From NCBI RefSeq assembly GCF_034190915.1, contig NW_026947488.1, positions 7,016,501 through 7,080,500 on the forward strand: a stretch of 64,000 bases of DNA, in the 5' to 3' direction. Below are positions 23,401-31,830 of the stretch, piece after piece. This stretch comes from Cavia porcellus. Lineage: Eukaryota > Chordata > Mammalia > Rodentia > Caviidae. The position numbers were made by a program, and so were the translations under genes. The notes beneath the pieces are model-generated. The model worked only from the letters and a program-made list of their open reading frames with translations. It was not told where the DNA came from and did not search any database. Position 1 is the first letter of the stretch; every line of letters starts with the position of its first letter.

Positions 23401-23580
23401 CCTCTACTACTGCCATCTCACTGCACTTGTCTGGAACCCCAGCGCCCTGGGAGGCTGGAGCAGGATCACAAATTCCAGCCCAGCCTGGGCGATCCAGCAA
23501 CTTAGTGAGAGACTGTCTCAAAATAAAAACTGAAAAGGGGCTAGGATTGTAGCTCAGTACCAAAAGCCCTGGGTACCACA
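23401..23580 (+). mobile_element. B1-dID composite SINE, old
   Basis: 'ctggaaccccagcgccctgggaggctgg', 'cagcctgggcgatccagcaacttagtgagagactgtctc', then 'ggggctaggattgtagctcag' and 'gccctgggtacc'. The B1 head is decayed. Confidence 0.75.
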
Positions 23581-23743
23581 TTTATCCATGCATTCATTCA
23601 TGCAATCATTCATTCAAAGGTTTCAGGACCCCTCAGCCCTTCCTGGAGCCCTGCTCGGGGAAGAAGGGGACGAAGCTGACTTCCCCGTAGCTGCATCTGC
23701 AAAGCCAATGACTTATTGGCTGCCAATGTTTTCCTACCTTTTT

Positions 23744-25101
23744 TAAAATTTTATTTAAGGAGAAAAAGAAAAAAAGCAGAGAAAGGGTACAAGTTATATA
23801 GATTTACAGAAAAAAATAAACAGTAGGAAATCACTAGTTAATGGATTACATATTGTCATCTTAGAAATATTACAAAATTAAAGCTTATAAAGTGGACATT
23901 CCAACAGTGAGACTGCAAACAGTTCTGTTCAATGACCCAATAAAACTCAGTAATATCATTATCTATCTTATACACTTAAATATACATGCAGTTATATCGT
24001 TTAGAGCACTTTCTTTTCCTCTCTTTTGTACAATGACAATTACACATTTTGGGTTTTGTTGCTCCCACAGTTCTTATTACTTTTTTGGAAGAGAGTAGAA
24101 CCAAATGTGACATAACAGAACAGAGTCAGTCAAATCAAAAGGGTGGACATAATAGATAATGTAAAAGCATAATACTAGGTGATCAACAATGGTTACCATA
24201 ATGCCTCCCGCTATCTCTAATAGAATTGCCTATATCATCAGTTATAATAAAATTGAACAAAACAGTAAAGAACAAAACCAACAAAACCAAAACATTGGAG
24301 ACATTATAGGTCTTCAAAAGTAGATAATAGTCAACCAGAATGGGCGTCATAATGAATCTCACTATCTTCACAGCTGTTGCCTAAACTTTCGAACCTGGTA
24401 CTATCAAGCAAAACAGAATAGAGGAACATCAGTCAAAAACAAGATGGTGAGAGCAATACAGGGCTTTAAATCAAGATAATGGAAAGTCAAAGTGGGTTAC
24501 TATAATATACCCTGCTATTTTTTATTTATTTTTCCCTTAATTAAAAGGATAAAAATAAAAATAAATAATAAAATGGAGATTGAGATAAAAGAGGGCATAA
24601 CAGCGAAACAGTGCAGATCAAAACATAACCATTTAAGCAAAATAGTGTTTCACCACAAGATAATCCCGACATAAAAGTAGTTACCATATTGTCTCTTTCC
24701 TTGATATCTTTGAGTATAACTTCGTATACTGTAGCATCAAATATATCAAAACAATGTAAAACCATTTAAGAGAATGATAGTATTACAGGGTATTTAGAAT
24801 CAACTAACAGAAAATGAACAATGGTTTCTGTATAATCTCCTTGTCTATAAAAGTTTTTGCTTATACTATCATACATAATAAAATCCAATAAGATACAACC
24901 TGTTTAGACCAATGGAGACAGAAGAACAAAAGCTTGATGAGACTTCAAAACAAGATGATACTAAATCAGTATTACCTATTAAGACGTCATTTTCTCCAAA
25001 ATAGCTGTTCCTATCATCCAATCTTCTCTGCCTCATTTCTGTTGAGCCCTTTTTTGTCATTAGTTGTCAGTTTGTCTTCTTCATTTTGTTTTCTGCTCTA
25101 T
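23744..25101 (-). repeat. 3' region of the HAL1-like element with ~150-bp tandem units
   Basis: The marker 'cttgttttgaag' and diverged versions of it recur on the minus strand at about 24,948, 24,651, 24,468, 24,314 and 24,165, and 'atggtaaccattgttgat'-type strings precede them. Spacings are about 297 (two units), 183, 154 and 149 bp. The terminal 370 bp is not part of the array and ends with a polyadenylation-like 'aaataaaattttaaaaaa'. Its role is unknown. Confidence 0.65.
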
Positions 25102-26118
25102 TCATTGTGGCCTCTCTGCCACTATTTCTGGATTCTTCATATTTTTCTTTCTTAGAATATCCTGCAGTATTCTCTGTAGAGTTGAACTGGTGGTTGCATA
25201 TTCCCCTAGTTCCTCTTTATCCTGGAAGCACCTTATTTTTCCATCAATTTCCAGGGATAGTTGTGCAGGATATATCAATCTTGGCTGGAGATTATTATCT
25301 TTCAAAGCTTGAATTATTTCCCCCCACGCTCTTCGTAATTTGATGGTTTGTGCCGAGAAATCTGCTGTAATTCTGATGGGTGTTCCCTTGTAAGTGATCT
25401 ATTTCTTGTCTCTGACGGCTTTTAATATTCTGTTCTTATATTGGATTTCTGGAATTTTAATTATTATATGCCTGGGTGTAGCTCTGTTTGGGTTGTAGGT
25501 GGCTGGGGTCCTGTATGCTTCTTACAACTGAGTATCTTTACCTTTTGCTAAATTAGGAAAATTCTCCTGGATTATTTCTGTGAGTAGCTTTTGTAGTTCA
25601 TTTGTTTGTGTCCCTACTTCTTGTTTTATGTTCTTAATTCTTAAGTGACAGATCCTCTTATCATCTTCTAGTCTTTGTATTATTGCTGTTTGTTTCTTTG
25701 TTATTTTAAAGAAGTTTTTCATTTCATTCTCCCTTATTACAAATCTGCCCTCCAGTTCAGATAATCTGTCCTTAGATTCTTTTAAGCTGTTATGCCAGTT
25801 TTCGATAGAGTTTTTAGTTTCCTGGTAATCTCTTTGAACCTGCTTCACGTATTCTATGCTTTCTCTATTTTCTCCATCAAACAATTCTCCCCTCTTTTTC
25901 TGTTCTTCCATTCCACCATCTGTTTTTTCTTGGGTGGTGCTTAGCATTTCTCTAACTATTCTGCTTATTTCTAGCTTCAGGTCATTAATAACTTCATTCC
26001 TGAACTTGTCTATGAGGCTCTGGAGATAGCACTTTATATCTATTGGTGCTGTGTCTGCTATTGCCTGTTTCTCAGGATTGGGGGCCGAGGGGCCTTTCTT
26101 GTTGCTGCCTCTTCCCAT
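25102..26118 (-). pseudogene. LINE-1 ORF1-like gene of the HAL1-like element, two in-frame stops
   Basis: In L1, ORF1p is a trimeric RNA-binding chaperone that coats L1 RNA. The frame starts at ATG 26,118 (MGRGSNKKG) in the position expected after the 5' UTR. It has a basic N-terminus, a Lys/Glu-rich stretch compatible with a coiled coil (about residues 50-150), an RRM-entry-like 'RICHLRIKNI' near 160, then 'IIQENFPNLAKG'. The C-terminal domain continues in the same frame (25,305-25,102: 'LQPRLIYPAQLS', 'GKIRCFQDKEEL'). The frame would be 338 codons, the usual ORF1p length. TAA at complement 25,522-25,524 (codon 199) and TAG at complement 25,399-25,401 interrupt it, both removing most of the RNA-binding region. 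No frameshift was seen. Confidence 0.82.
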
Positions 26119-26865
26119 ATTCTTTGTTCCTTATATATGCAAGCATATAAGGAGGCCCAGCTTCCTTCCCTGTCAGCCACAGTCTGATTGAATTGCGCTG
26201 GCTAGGTGTTCCCACCCACCGCAGCGCACCAGGAAGTTGCAGACTGGGCAGCCTATGCTCGGCCCACCCCTCCAGGTCAATCTACCTTCAGGTGCTGGGA
26301 CCTGGGTTGTGTTAGCCTACTGGGTCTCAGCCAGCAGCGTCACGTAGGCTAGGCACTGCTCACTAATCCCACTTGAGAGGGGGATACGTGACTGAAGTCA
26401 CTGCAGCACCCTGTTCCCGCAAGTCTGCCTGGTCCCAGAATGTCCTCTGTTGGAGTCTCCTAGACCGTGGAAGAGTCCCAGTTTCTCTCACTCACCACAG
26501 GTTGATGCACGGCTCCCCACCCGTCCTGCTCTCAACTCCGCTCACCGATTCCCGTTCTCAGAGCTTTTGCTCGTCTCTCTCCCTGCCGAGTGGATGTAGA
26601 CGCAGCAGCGGTGGCGGGAAACCCAAATCGCGGCTTCCAATGGCGCAGGCTCCAGCTTCCACACTGGGGCTTTTCTGTTCCTGTTATAGCACCAGGATTG
26701 CATTCCCAGTTGGTTTCTCTCAGCCCAGTTCGTTCTTGGGTCAGCAGGGCATATCTCCACTTGCTTATGATTCCTTACTCCGCACCATTCCTGAATTCTA
26801 AGCTGGGTCTTTCAGAGAGCCTCCATAGCTGCTGCTATCTGTCCGCCATGAGCTCCTGGAAGTCC
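26119..26865 (-). promoter_or_regulatory. 5' UTR / presumed internal promoter of the HAL1-like element
   Basis: The stretch is GC-richer than the rest of the element and lies between the upstream target duplication and the ORF1 start. An ATGGCGG core (complement of 26,843-26,849) sits about 17-23 bases inside the 5' end, which is where human L1 carries its YY1 site that sets the start of transcription. That comparison is from general knowledge, and promoter activity here is inferred. Confidence 0.5.
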
Positions 26866-26877
26866 TCCTACCTTTTT

Positions 26878-27432
26878 CTTTGCAATTGGGTTTTACTTGT
26901 GGTCCATGTTTGTGTAATAAAATCTTTGTCTTTCTTTTGGCTGGGCATGGTATGAGGGCCATACCGGAGGTCCCAGGTCATGACAGGGTGGAGGGGGAGA
27001 GGGGACACCAGGCAGCAGCACCTGTGCAGAGCTCTTTCTGCCCCCTGAGGTCAGGGATCCATCCCCTTCTAGTGAGGATTAAGAACAGGCAGACAGCTGC
27101 CAGGGCCCAGGCCATACTGCCAGGCACCTGTTTAGTTTCTCCAAGCCCTGGGCAGGAGATCTGCGGATTCACCCTGAACATCCGCCCACCTGTCCCTTGG
27201 AGGCCCTGGCCCTGAAGTGCAGACCCAGAGGGCACTCATGGGTGAGGAGGGCAGGCACCACAGGAAACACAGCCAGTGGGGAACAATCAAACTCATGAAG
27301 TCAGAGAGCAGAGCCCTGGTTCCCAGGGCGAGGGGGACAGCAGGGCTGTGGGGCAAAAGACGCAAGCTCTCCATTGGAACAGAGGGACCTGTGGCATCAT
27401 ACGATGACTATATTTAATAAGGTACTCTTGGA
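26878..27432. other. Unique sequence, no gene seen
   Basis: The first 60 bases are AT-rich ('gtgtaataaaatctttgtc'); the remainder is GC-rich. Nothing is recognisable. Confidence 0.3.
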
Positions 27433-27615
27433 AACTGCTAAGAGAAGCAGGGATGGTGGCACTTGCCTGTAATTCCAGCACTCGGGAAGCTAAGGCAGGA
27501 GAATCCTTGTGATCCCTGTGAGTGATCCTTGTGAGGAGACCAGCCTGGGCTACAAAATCAGCCTCAACTGCATAGTGAGACCCTGTTTCAAAAGGACAAA
27601 AAAAATTGCTAAGAG
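27433..27615 (+). mobile_element. B1 SINE with internal insertion/duplication
   Basis: 'ggatggtggcacttgcctgtaattccag', 'ctcgggaagctaaggcaggag', a doubled 'gatccttgtga'/'gatccctgtgag' segment, 'cagcctgggctacaaaatc' and 'gtgagaccctgtttcaaaagg'. Target repeat ctgctaagaga / ttgctaagaga at 27,433 and 27,605. Confidence 0.87.
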
Positions 27616-27674
27616 ATGTGAAGTGTGAAAATAGCATGTGAATTAATACATAGGCCACAGTGTGTACATCAAAA

Positions 27675-27790
27675 ACATCTCTAGTTTTTGAGATAGGATC
27701 TAGCTAGAGTCCACTTTGGCCTCAAACCCTCCACCGTCCTTCCCGGCCTCTCCAGGGACCACTGACGTGCTGGACCATGCCCAGGACAAA
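27675..27790 (-). mobile_element. Decayed B1 SINE, minus strand
   Basis: 'tttttgagataggatct', 'ggcctcaaaccctcc' and 'gtgctggaccatgcccagg' follow reversed B1 order with heavy divergence. Confidence 0.5.
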
Positions 27791-27894
27791 ACGTTATCTC
27801 GTATGCCATAAGTGTCAGCTAGGCTCAATTAAGTAATCATAAAAGTTCCTACATGTCAAAACCCACTGATAATAAAATTAAAAGGTCTACAAAT

Positions 27895-28080
27895 ACCGAA
27901 GTGGGCTCGGTGACACATTCCTGTAATCCCAGCTACAATGGAGACTGAGGCAGGACAATCACAAGTTCAAAGCCAGACTGGGTAGTTTAGTGGGACCTTG
28001 TCTCCAAATAAAAAGGGCCAGGGATTCATCTGAGAGGCAGGGCAAACCTAGGTTCAATCCCCAGTACGGAGAGAAACAGC
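27895..28080 (+). mobile_element. B1-dID composite SINE
   Basis: 'gtgggctcggtgacacattcctgtaatcccagc', 'gagactgaggcaggacaatcac' and 'accttgtctccaaataaaaa', then an ID-like part 'gggccagggattcatctgagaggcag' and 'aggttcaatccccagtac'. Confidence 0.82.
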
Positions 28081-28174
28081 GAAGATAACTAGGAAAATGT
28101 TTCCCACATACGTGATACCGTAGTACTGGGACTCTTCAAATACATGAAGCTCTTACTGGTCAATAAAAATGGCC

Positions 28175-28300
28175 AAAAACCTGGTCATAGTTGTGACATC
28201 TATAATCTCAGGAAGTGAAGGCGGGTGGGTCATGAGATTAAGGCCAGCCTGGTCTACACAGCGAGATCCTGTTTCAAACAACAACAAAACAAAGAAGGAA
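28175..28300 (+). mobile_element. B1 SINE, diverged
   Basis: 'cctggtcatagttgtgacatctataatctcagg', 'gaggtgggtc'-type middle, 'ggccagcctggtctacacagcgagatcctg' and an A-rich (CAA)n tail. Confidence 0.75.
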
Positions 28301-28563
28301 AAAAGGCTGAAGAAAACGTGAGCAAATAGAAAAGCTGAAATACAAATAGGCAGTCATTTATGGACTGTGTGTCAATTCATGAGTAATCAGCTGAAGTGAG
28401 GATCGTAGTGGCATCTCTCTCTTTCTGTGCCTTTCAGAGTAACAAAGGGTAACCACCGCGTCAGCAAAGAGGGTAAAGTGGCACCCTTGCAGGTAATCCT
28501 GGTCTTTTTGAGTTCTGTAGCATACAATAAAATCCTTTAAAATGTGCACATTTTTATCCCCTG

Positions 28564-28956
28564 TGTCTTAGTTACTTTTCTCATTGCTGAGACAAAAATA
28601 TCTGACATCCAAAGTTAAAGGAAGGGAGGTTTCCATGGCTCACAGTTTGTAGAGGTTTCAGTTCTGGCTGGCTCCCAGGCGGAGTGGCTCAGCAGAGGGA
28701 CATTGAAGTGGAGAAACAGCCCATAGTGGGCAGGAGGCCGCAAAGCAGAACGCCACACAGCAGCCCTCTCTCGGCCCCTTATAATCTACCCAGGATGCCC
28801 ACTCTTAGAGCAGGGTGAGCCTTCTCAGTCTCCACTCCCAGAACTGTGCCAAACCAATCAGCGGACCAGTTCACTCCCTGGATCCAGCCACCTCCGAAAA
28901 ACCCTACCTGTGACCTCATGAGGCTTTGGGGGGACATCTAGACACAAGCCACAACA
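28564..28956 (-). mobile_element. MaLR-type solo LTR, minus strand
   Basis: On the minus strand it starts TGTTGTGGCTTGTGTCTAGA and ends 'gagaaaagtaactaagaca'. It contains 'gatgtccccccaaagcctcatgagg' and 'gaaacctctacaaactgtgagcc', and is the most complete copy of the family in this window. Confidence 0.82.
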
Positions 28957-28989
28957 CCCAGCCTTTTTATTCCTAAGAATTATATAGAA

Positions 28990-29130
28990 ATTATGTCTAA
29001 GGAGTGAAATTTATTCCCATGTCTTTTGTGTGGGAGAAGCTGGGAACAGCCTACAGGTTCGGAGCTAAGGAACTGGTGGAATGGACCATGGTTACACTTG
29101 TGATATACTTTTACAAGGCCTGGGCGAGGT
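28990..29130 (+). mobile_element. Old L1 3'-end fragment
   Basis: 'tgggaacagcctacagg' and 'aactggtggaatggaccatggttacac' resemble the 'aaacaacctaaatg ... ggttaaataaattatggtac' segment near the end of L1 ORF2/3' UTR. Short and diverged. Confidence 0.4.
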
Positions 29131-29995
29131 ATAAAAAGCCCTTGCTGGACCTTGTCACATATTCCCATGGAAGCGTTATTGGAATTTCAAGAAGTAATCC
29201 ACCACTTCCACTGCAACCCAAGGCAAAAATAAAGACACTAAGGCCTGTTTGGGGAGGTAAGGGGGTCCTGAGTCCAGCTCACCAAAACAAAGTCCTGGAC
29301 CCAGGGCTGAACCCGGGTTTTATTAATTTGTGAAGAGGGTCGTGGCTCGGGATGCTGAAAGGCGGGAAGCACCTGAGTGCTGTGAGCTGGGCTGGGTAGG
29401 AGGCCTGAAATCACCTCTGCAGTATGCAGAGATGTGCAGAGATTAATTTACATATCACAGATGGGGGTGATATCTGTGTCTGGGGTCAGGGCTGCAGTTT
29501 CGATGTGTGATCCTCCTGGCCTGAGATGAAACAGCTGATTTCTGGAAGCTCAGTCTCAGCCTAGCTCAGTCATCATACTTGGGCTATGAATGGGGCACCA
29601 CTGACCTCTCACACTGCCTTAAGGACCACACATCAGCACATGACTGGACCCATTTGCATTGCTTAAAGCCAATCGAGGGGATAAAGACAAATCTTAGCCA
29701 GCTCTGCACGTATCTATACACGGAAATAGGTCAGGGTTACCCAGCGTGAGACAGCTGGTCTTCCTTCAAGCAGAGTCACCCTGGTGGTCCTCCACAGAGA
29801 AGGGTCACGCTTCGGAAGAGACAGCGACGCTGATTTTAAAATCAGGTTACATCTCCACATGGGCACATTATCAGTTCCTGAAAATTGTGCATACATTTGC
29901 ATGAATCTAGAAAATAATTCAGAAACATATTCACTAGATTGTTAATGGTGCTCTTCTTCTAAAGGTAGAACTGGCATGGGTGCGGCTGCAGCTAT
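29131..29995. other. Mostly unique sequence with a small L1 scrap
   Basis: The interval 29,885-29,970 ('aaataattcagaaacatattcactagattgttaatgg') resembles L1 3' UTR text. No gene was seen. Confidence 0.3.
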
Positions 29996-29999
29996 TAGG

Positions 30000-30066
30000 G
30001 TGTCCTGTCCTGTCCTGTCCTGTCCTGTCCTGTCCTGTCCTATCCTGTCCTATTCTGTTCTGTTCC
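30000..30066 (+). repeat. (TGTCC)n pentanucleotide microsatellite
   Basis: At least eight near-perfect TGTCC copies, then decaying TATCC, TATTC and TGTTC variants. Confidence 0.95.
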
Positions 30067-30214
30067 ATTTTGGATCTGTATTTCCATCGCTCAACACCGG
30101 AACTGGCCAGAGCAGGGAGGGGGGCACCGTGGGAAGGGGGGCAGCGGACGCCTGCTGTGTGTCCTGCCTTAAGCTTCCTAGACGGATACGACTGCCCTGA
30201 TGGAGACTGAAGAC

Positions 30215-30425
30215 CGGCCAGTGGTTTCCCCAGTAACTTTACTTCTAGGGATTTACCCTAAGGAAACAATCAGAAATGCAGGCACAGATTTACACACGAG
30301 GATGCCCACTGTAAGCTGTTTGCAACACCCAAAAGTTGGAATCAGTCTAAATATCCGGTGACGGGGAATCTTTGAAATAAGGGTAGGTTTGTTTTCACAG
30401 CAAGGTGCCAGCCAAGCACAGAAAG
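30215..30425 (+). mobile_element. Old L1 ORF2 3'-end remnant
   Basis: 'taactttacttctagggatttaccctaagg', 'gatgcccactgtaagctg', 'acccaaaagttggaatcag' and 'ctaaatatccggtgacgggg' follow the order of the classic L1 3' segment. The coding frame is lost. Confidence 0.65.
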
Positions 30426-30494
30426 TGATGCTGCCTATTGACTAATAAGATGAGGCAGGAAGGAAAAACAGCTCTTTTTCTTTTTCTTTTTTCC

Positions 30495-30590
30495 TGAGGC
30501 TGGAGGAAGGGGTCAGTGGTACGGCACTTGCCTAACGTGTGCGAGGCCGTGGCGTTGGCTTGCAGCACTGAGAAAGCATGAAATAAGTGA
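30495..30590 (+). mobile_element. ID-like SINE, diverged
   Basis: 'gaggctggaggaaggggtcagtggtacggcacttgcctaacgtgtgcgaggc' keeps the A-box region and anticodon-arm spacing. The B-box is decayed. Confidence 0.6.
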
Positions 30591-31265
30591 CCTTGGAATA
30601 CGGTAGAACACGCACAGCCGAGCTCTGAAAGCTGTGTTTCTCCTGCGAGTCTCGGGGAGATGGGATTCTGGGCAGCTTTTGCTTTTTCAACATTCTGTGA
30701 TTTTGGTATGATAAATATGTCACTCTTCCAACTGAGCTTTTTTTTTTTTTTAAAGGAAAAACAATTCCCAGGAGGCCTGATACTAAAAGAAACCAGCCCT
30801 TAACCTTTGCACATTTCCAAGTGGGGTGCCACAGAAGGCAGCGATACCCGGGGAGCCGGAAGCACGGCTGGGCTGTGATTTACACACATCCGCCCGGATC
30901 TGTCTCCGCTGAAGCCACTCCGAGCCTGTCCACGCATCTTTGAGGGGCTGAGAAGAAATCACACCTATTTTCAATATGCTGGGCCAGAAGCCAGGGGACC
31001 TCAGCTGGCATCCGCCCCTCCCCGTGCCCGATCCCTGCTCGCCTGCTGTGCAAGGCTGAAGTGGGGCCTTGCATGTGTTCAGAAAGCCCACTGTCAGGGC
31101 TCGGATGCACAGAGGGTTCTGACCTGGTGCTCCAGGCTCCTCCCTTGATCCTGTGGGGAAGGGTCAGCCACTCGCCAAAGACACTTCAAGTCATAGGTAG
31201 CCTGTAACTCTGTCCCCGAGGTCTGGATTTATGTCCCCAGGCTGCTGGCCAGGACGGCTCTGTTT
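30591..31265. other. Unique sequence, no gene seen
   Basis: A T-run lies at 30,740-30,751. The block 30,780-31,080 is repeat-free. Nothing coding is supported. Confidence 0.3.
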
Positions 31266-31269
31266 GAAA

Positions 31270-31345
31270 CTCCAGCTGGAGGAAACTGCAATGCCAGGCA
31301 CGAAGTGACCTGTGCAAGGTCACACTGGGCCATCAAGGGATCGAA
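31270..31345 (+). mobile_element. MIR SINE core
   Basis: 'ctggaggaaactgcaatg', 'gaagtgacctgtgcaaggtcacac' is the typical MIR 'gaggaaactgag ... gtaacttgcccaaggtcac' core. Confidence 0.6.
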
Positions 31346-31404
31346 GGAGACCCAGCATGAAAACCTGGAGGGCCTGGTCAGGAGCCAGGGACAAGGACCG
31401 GGAG

Positions 31405-31490
31405 CATCTTCCAGAAGGTATTCTGACCTGGCAAGCTCAAGACAGTGAGTTCAATCCCCGGTACCCTGGTACCTCAAAAAAAAAAGGAAT
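31405..31490 (+). mobile_element. ID-like SINE 3' part
   Basis: 'gacctggcaagctcaagacagtgagttcaatccccggtaccc' followed by an A10 run preserves the anticodon-side and B-box end of the tRNA-type SINE. The 5' part is unclear. Confidence 0.55.
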
Positions 31491-31505
31491 TCTGGGGGTG
31501 GAAAT

Positions 31506-31550
31506 CTGCCCCCCCCCAGCCTTTGTCTCCCCCTCCCCCCCCCCCGCCCT
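31506..31550 (+). repeat. C-rich homopolymer tracts
   Basis: A C9 run near 31,509, then C5 and a run of about 11 C interrupted by T and G. The complement has G-runs compatible with a G-quadruplex. Confidence 0.7.
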
Positions 31551-31629
31551 CCTTCCACAAGTCCACAGCCTGCAGTGTGAGCTCAATCAGGAACCCGGAG
31601 AGACCCCTATTCACATGGCCTGGACAGCC

Positions 31630-31830
31630 TAGCACAGTGCTATCCAATCGAAATAAAACAGGAGCCATTGTGTGGTTTTAAATCTTCTAGTAGCCACTAA
31701 TAAAATCATTAAAAGAAATAGGCAAATTTTATTTATTTTATTAGCCAGTATATCCCAACTCACAGCTTGGACATGTAGGATTAAAGACTGTTAACACAGT
31801 ACGCTGCAGTCACTGAAAACCCAGTGTGTG
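31630..31830 (+). mobile_element. hAT-type DNA transposon remnant
   Basis: 'cacagtgctatccaatcgaaataaaa' resembles the CAGTGCTGTCCAATAG terminus of a common mammalian hAT element. 'ttaaatcttctagtagccac' and 'aaaagaaataggcaaattttattt' continue its interior. Only one end is visible. Confidence 0.45.

Larger units (their letters stand above)
23732..26877 (-). mobile_element. Complete ORF1-only LINE (HAL1-like), minus strand, with target duplication
   Basis: A 12-bp direct repeat TCCTACCTTTTT flanks the element at 23,732-23,743 and 26,866-26,877. Read on the minus strand it has about 745 bp of GC-rich 5' UTR (26,865-26,119), one ORF related to LINE-1 ORF1 (26,118-25,102) and about 1.36 kb of AT-rich 3' region ending in an A-rich tail. 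There is no room for ORF2 between ORF1 and the 3' terminus. The 3' terminus is confirmed by the independent copy at 6335-6882. This architecture matches the 'half-LINE' (HAL1) type, which depends on ORF2p from full L1. Two in-frame stops and no frameshift in ORF1 suggest a relatively recent insertion. Confidence 0.85.

Noticed and set aside
23744..25101. A hidden ORF2 remnant in the half-LINE
   Set aside because: The segment is AT-rich tandem repeat plus a 3' UTR shared with 6335-6882. No reverse-transcriptase or endonuclease motifs were seen on reading.
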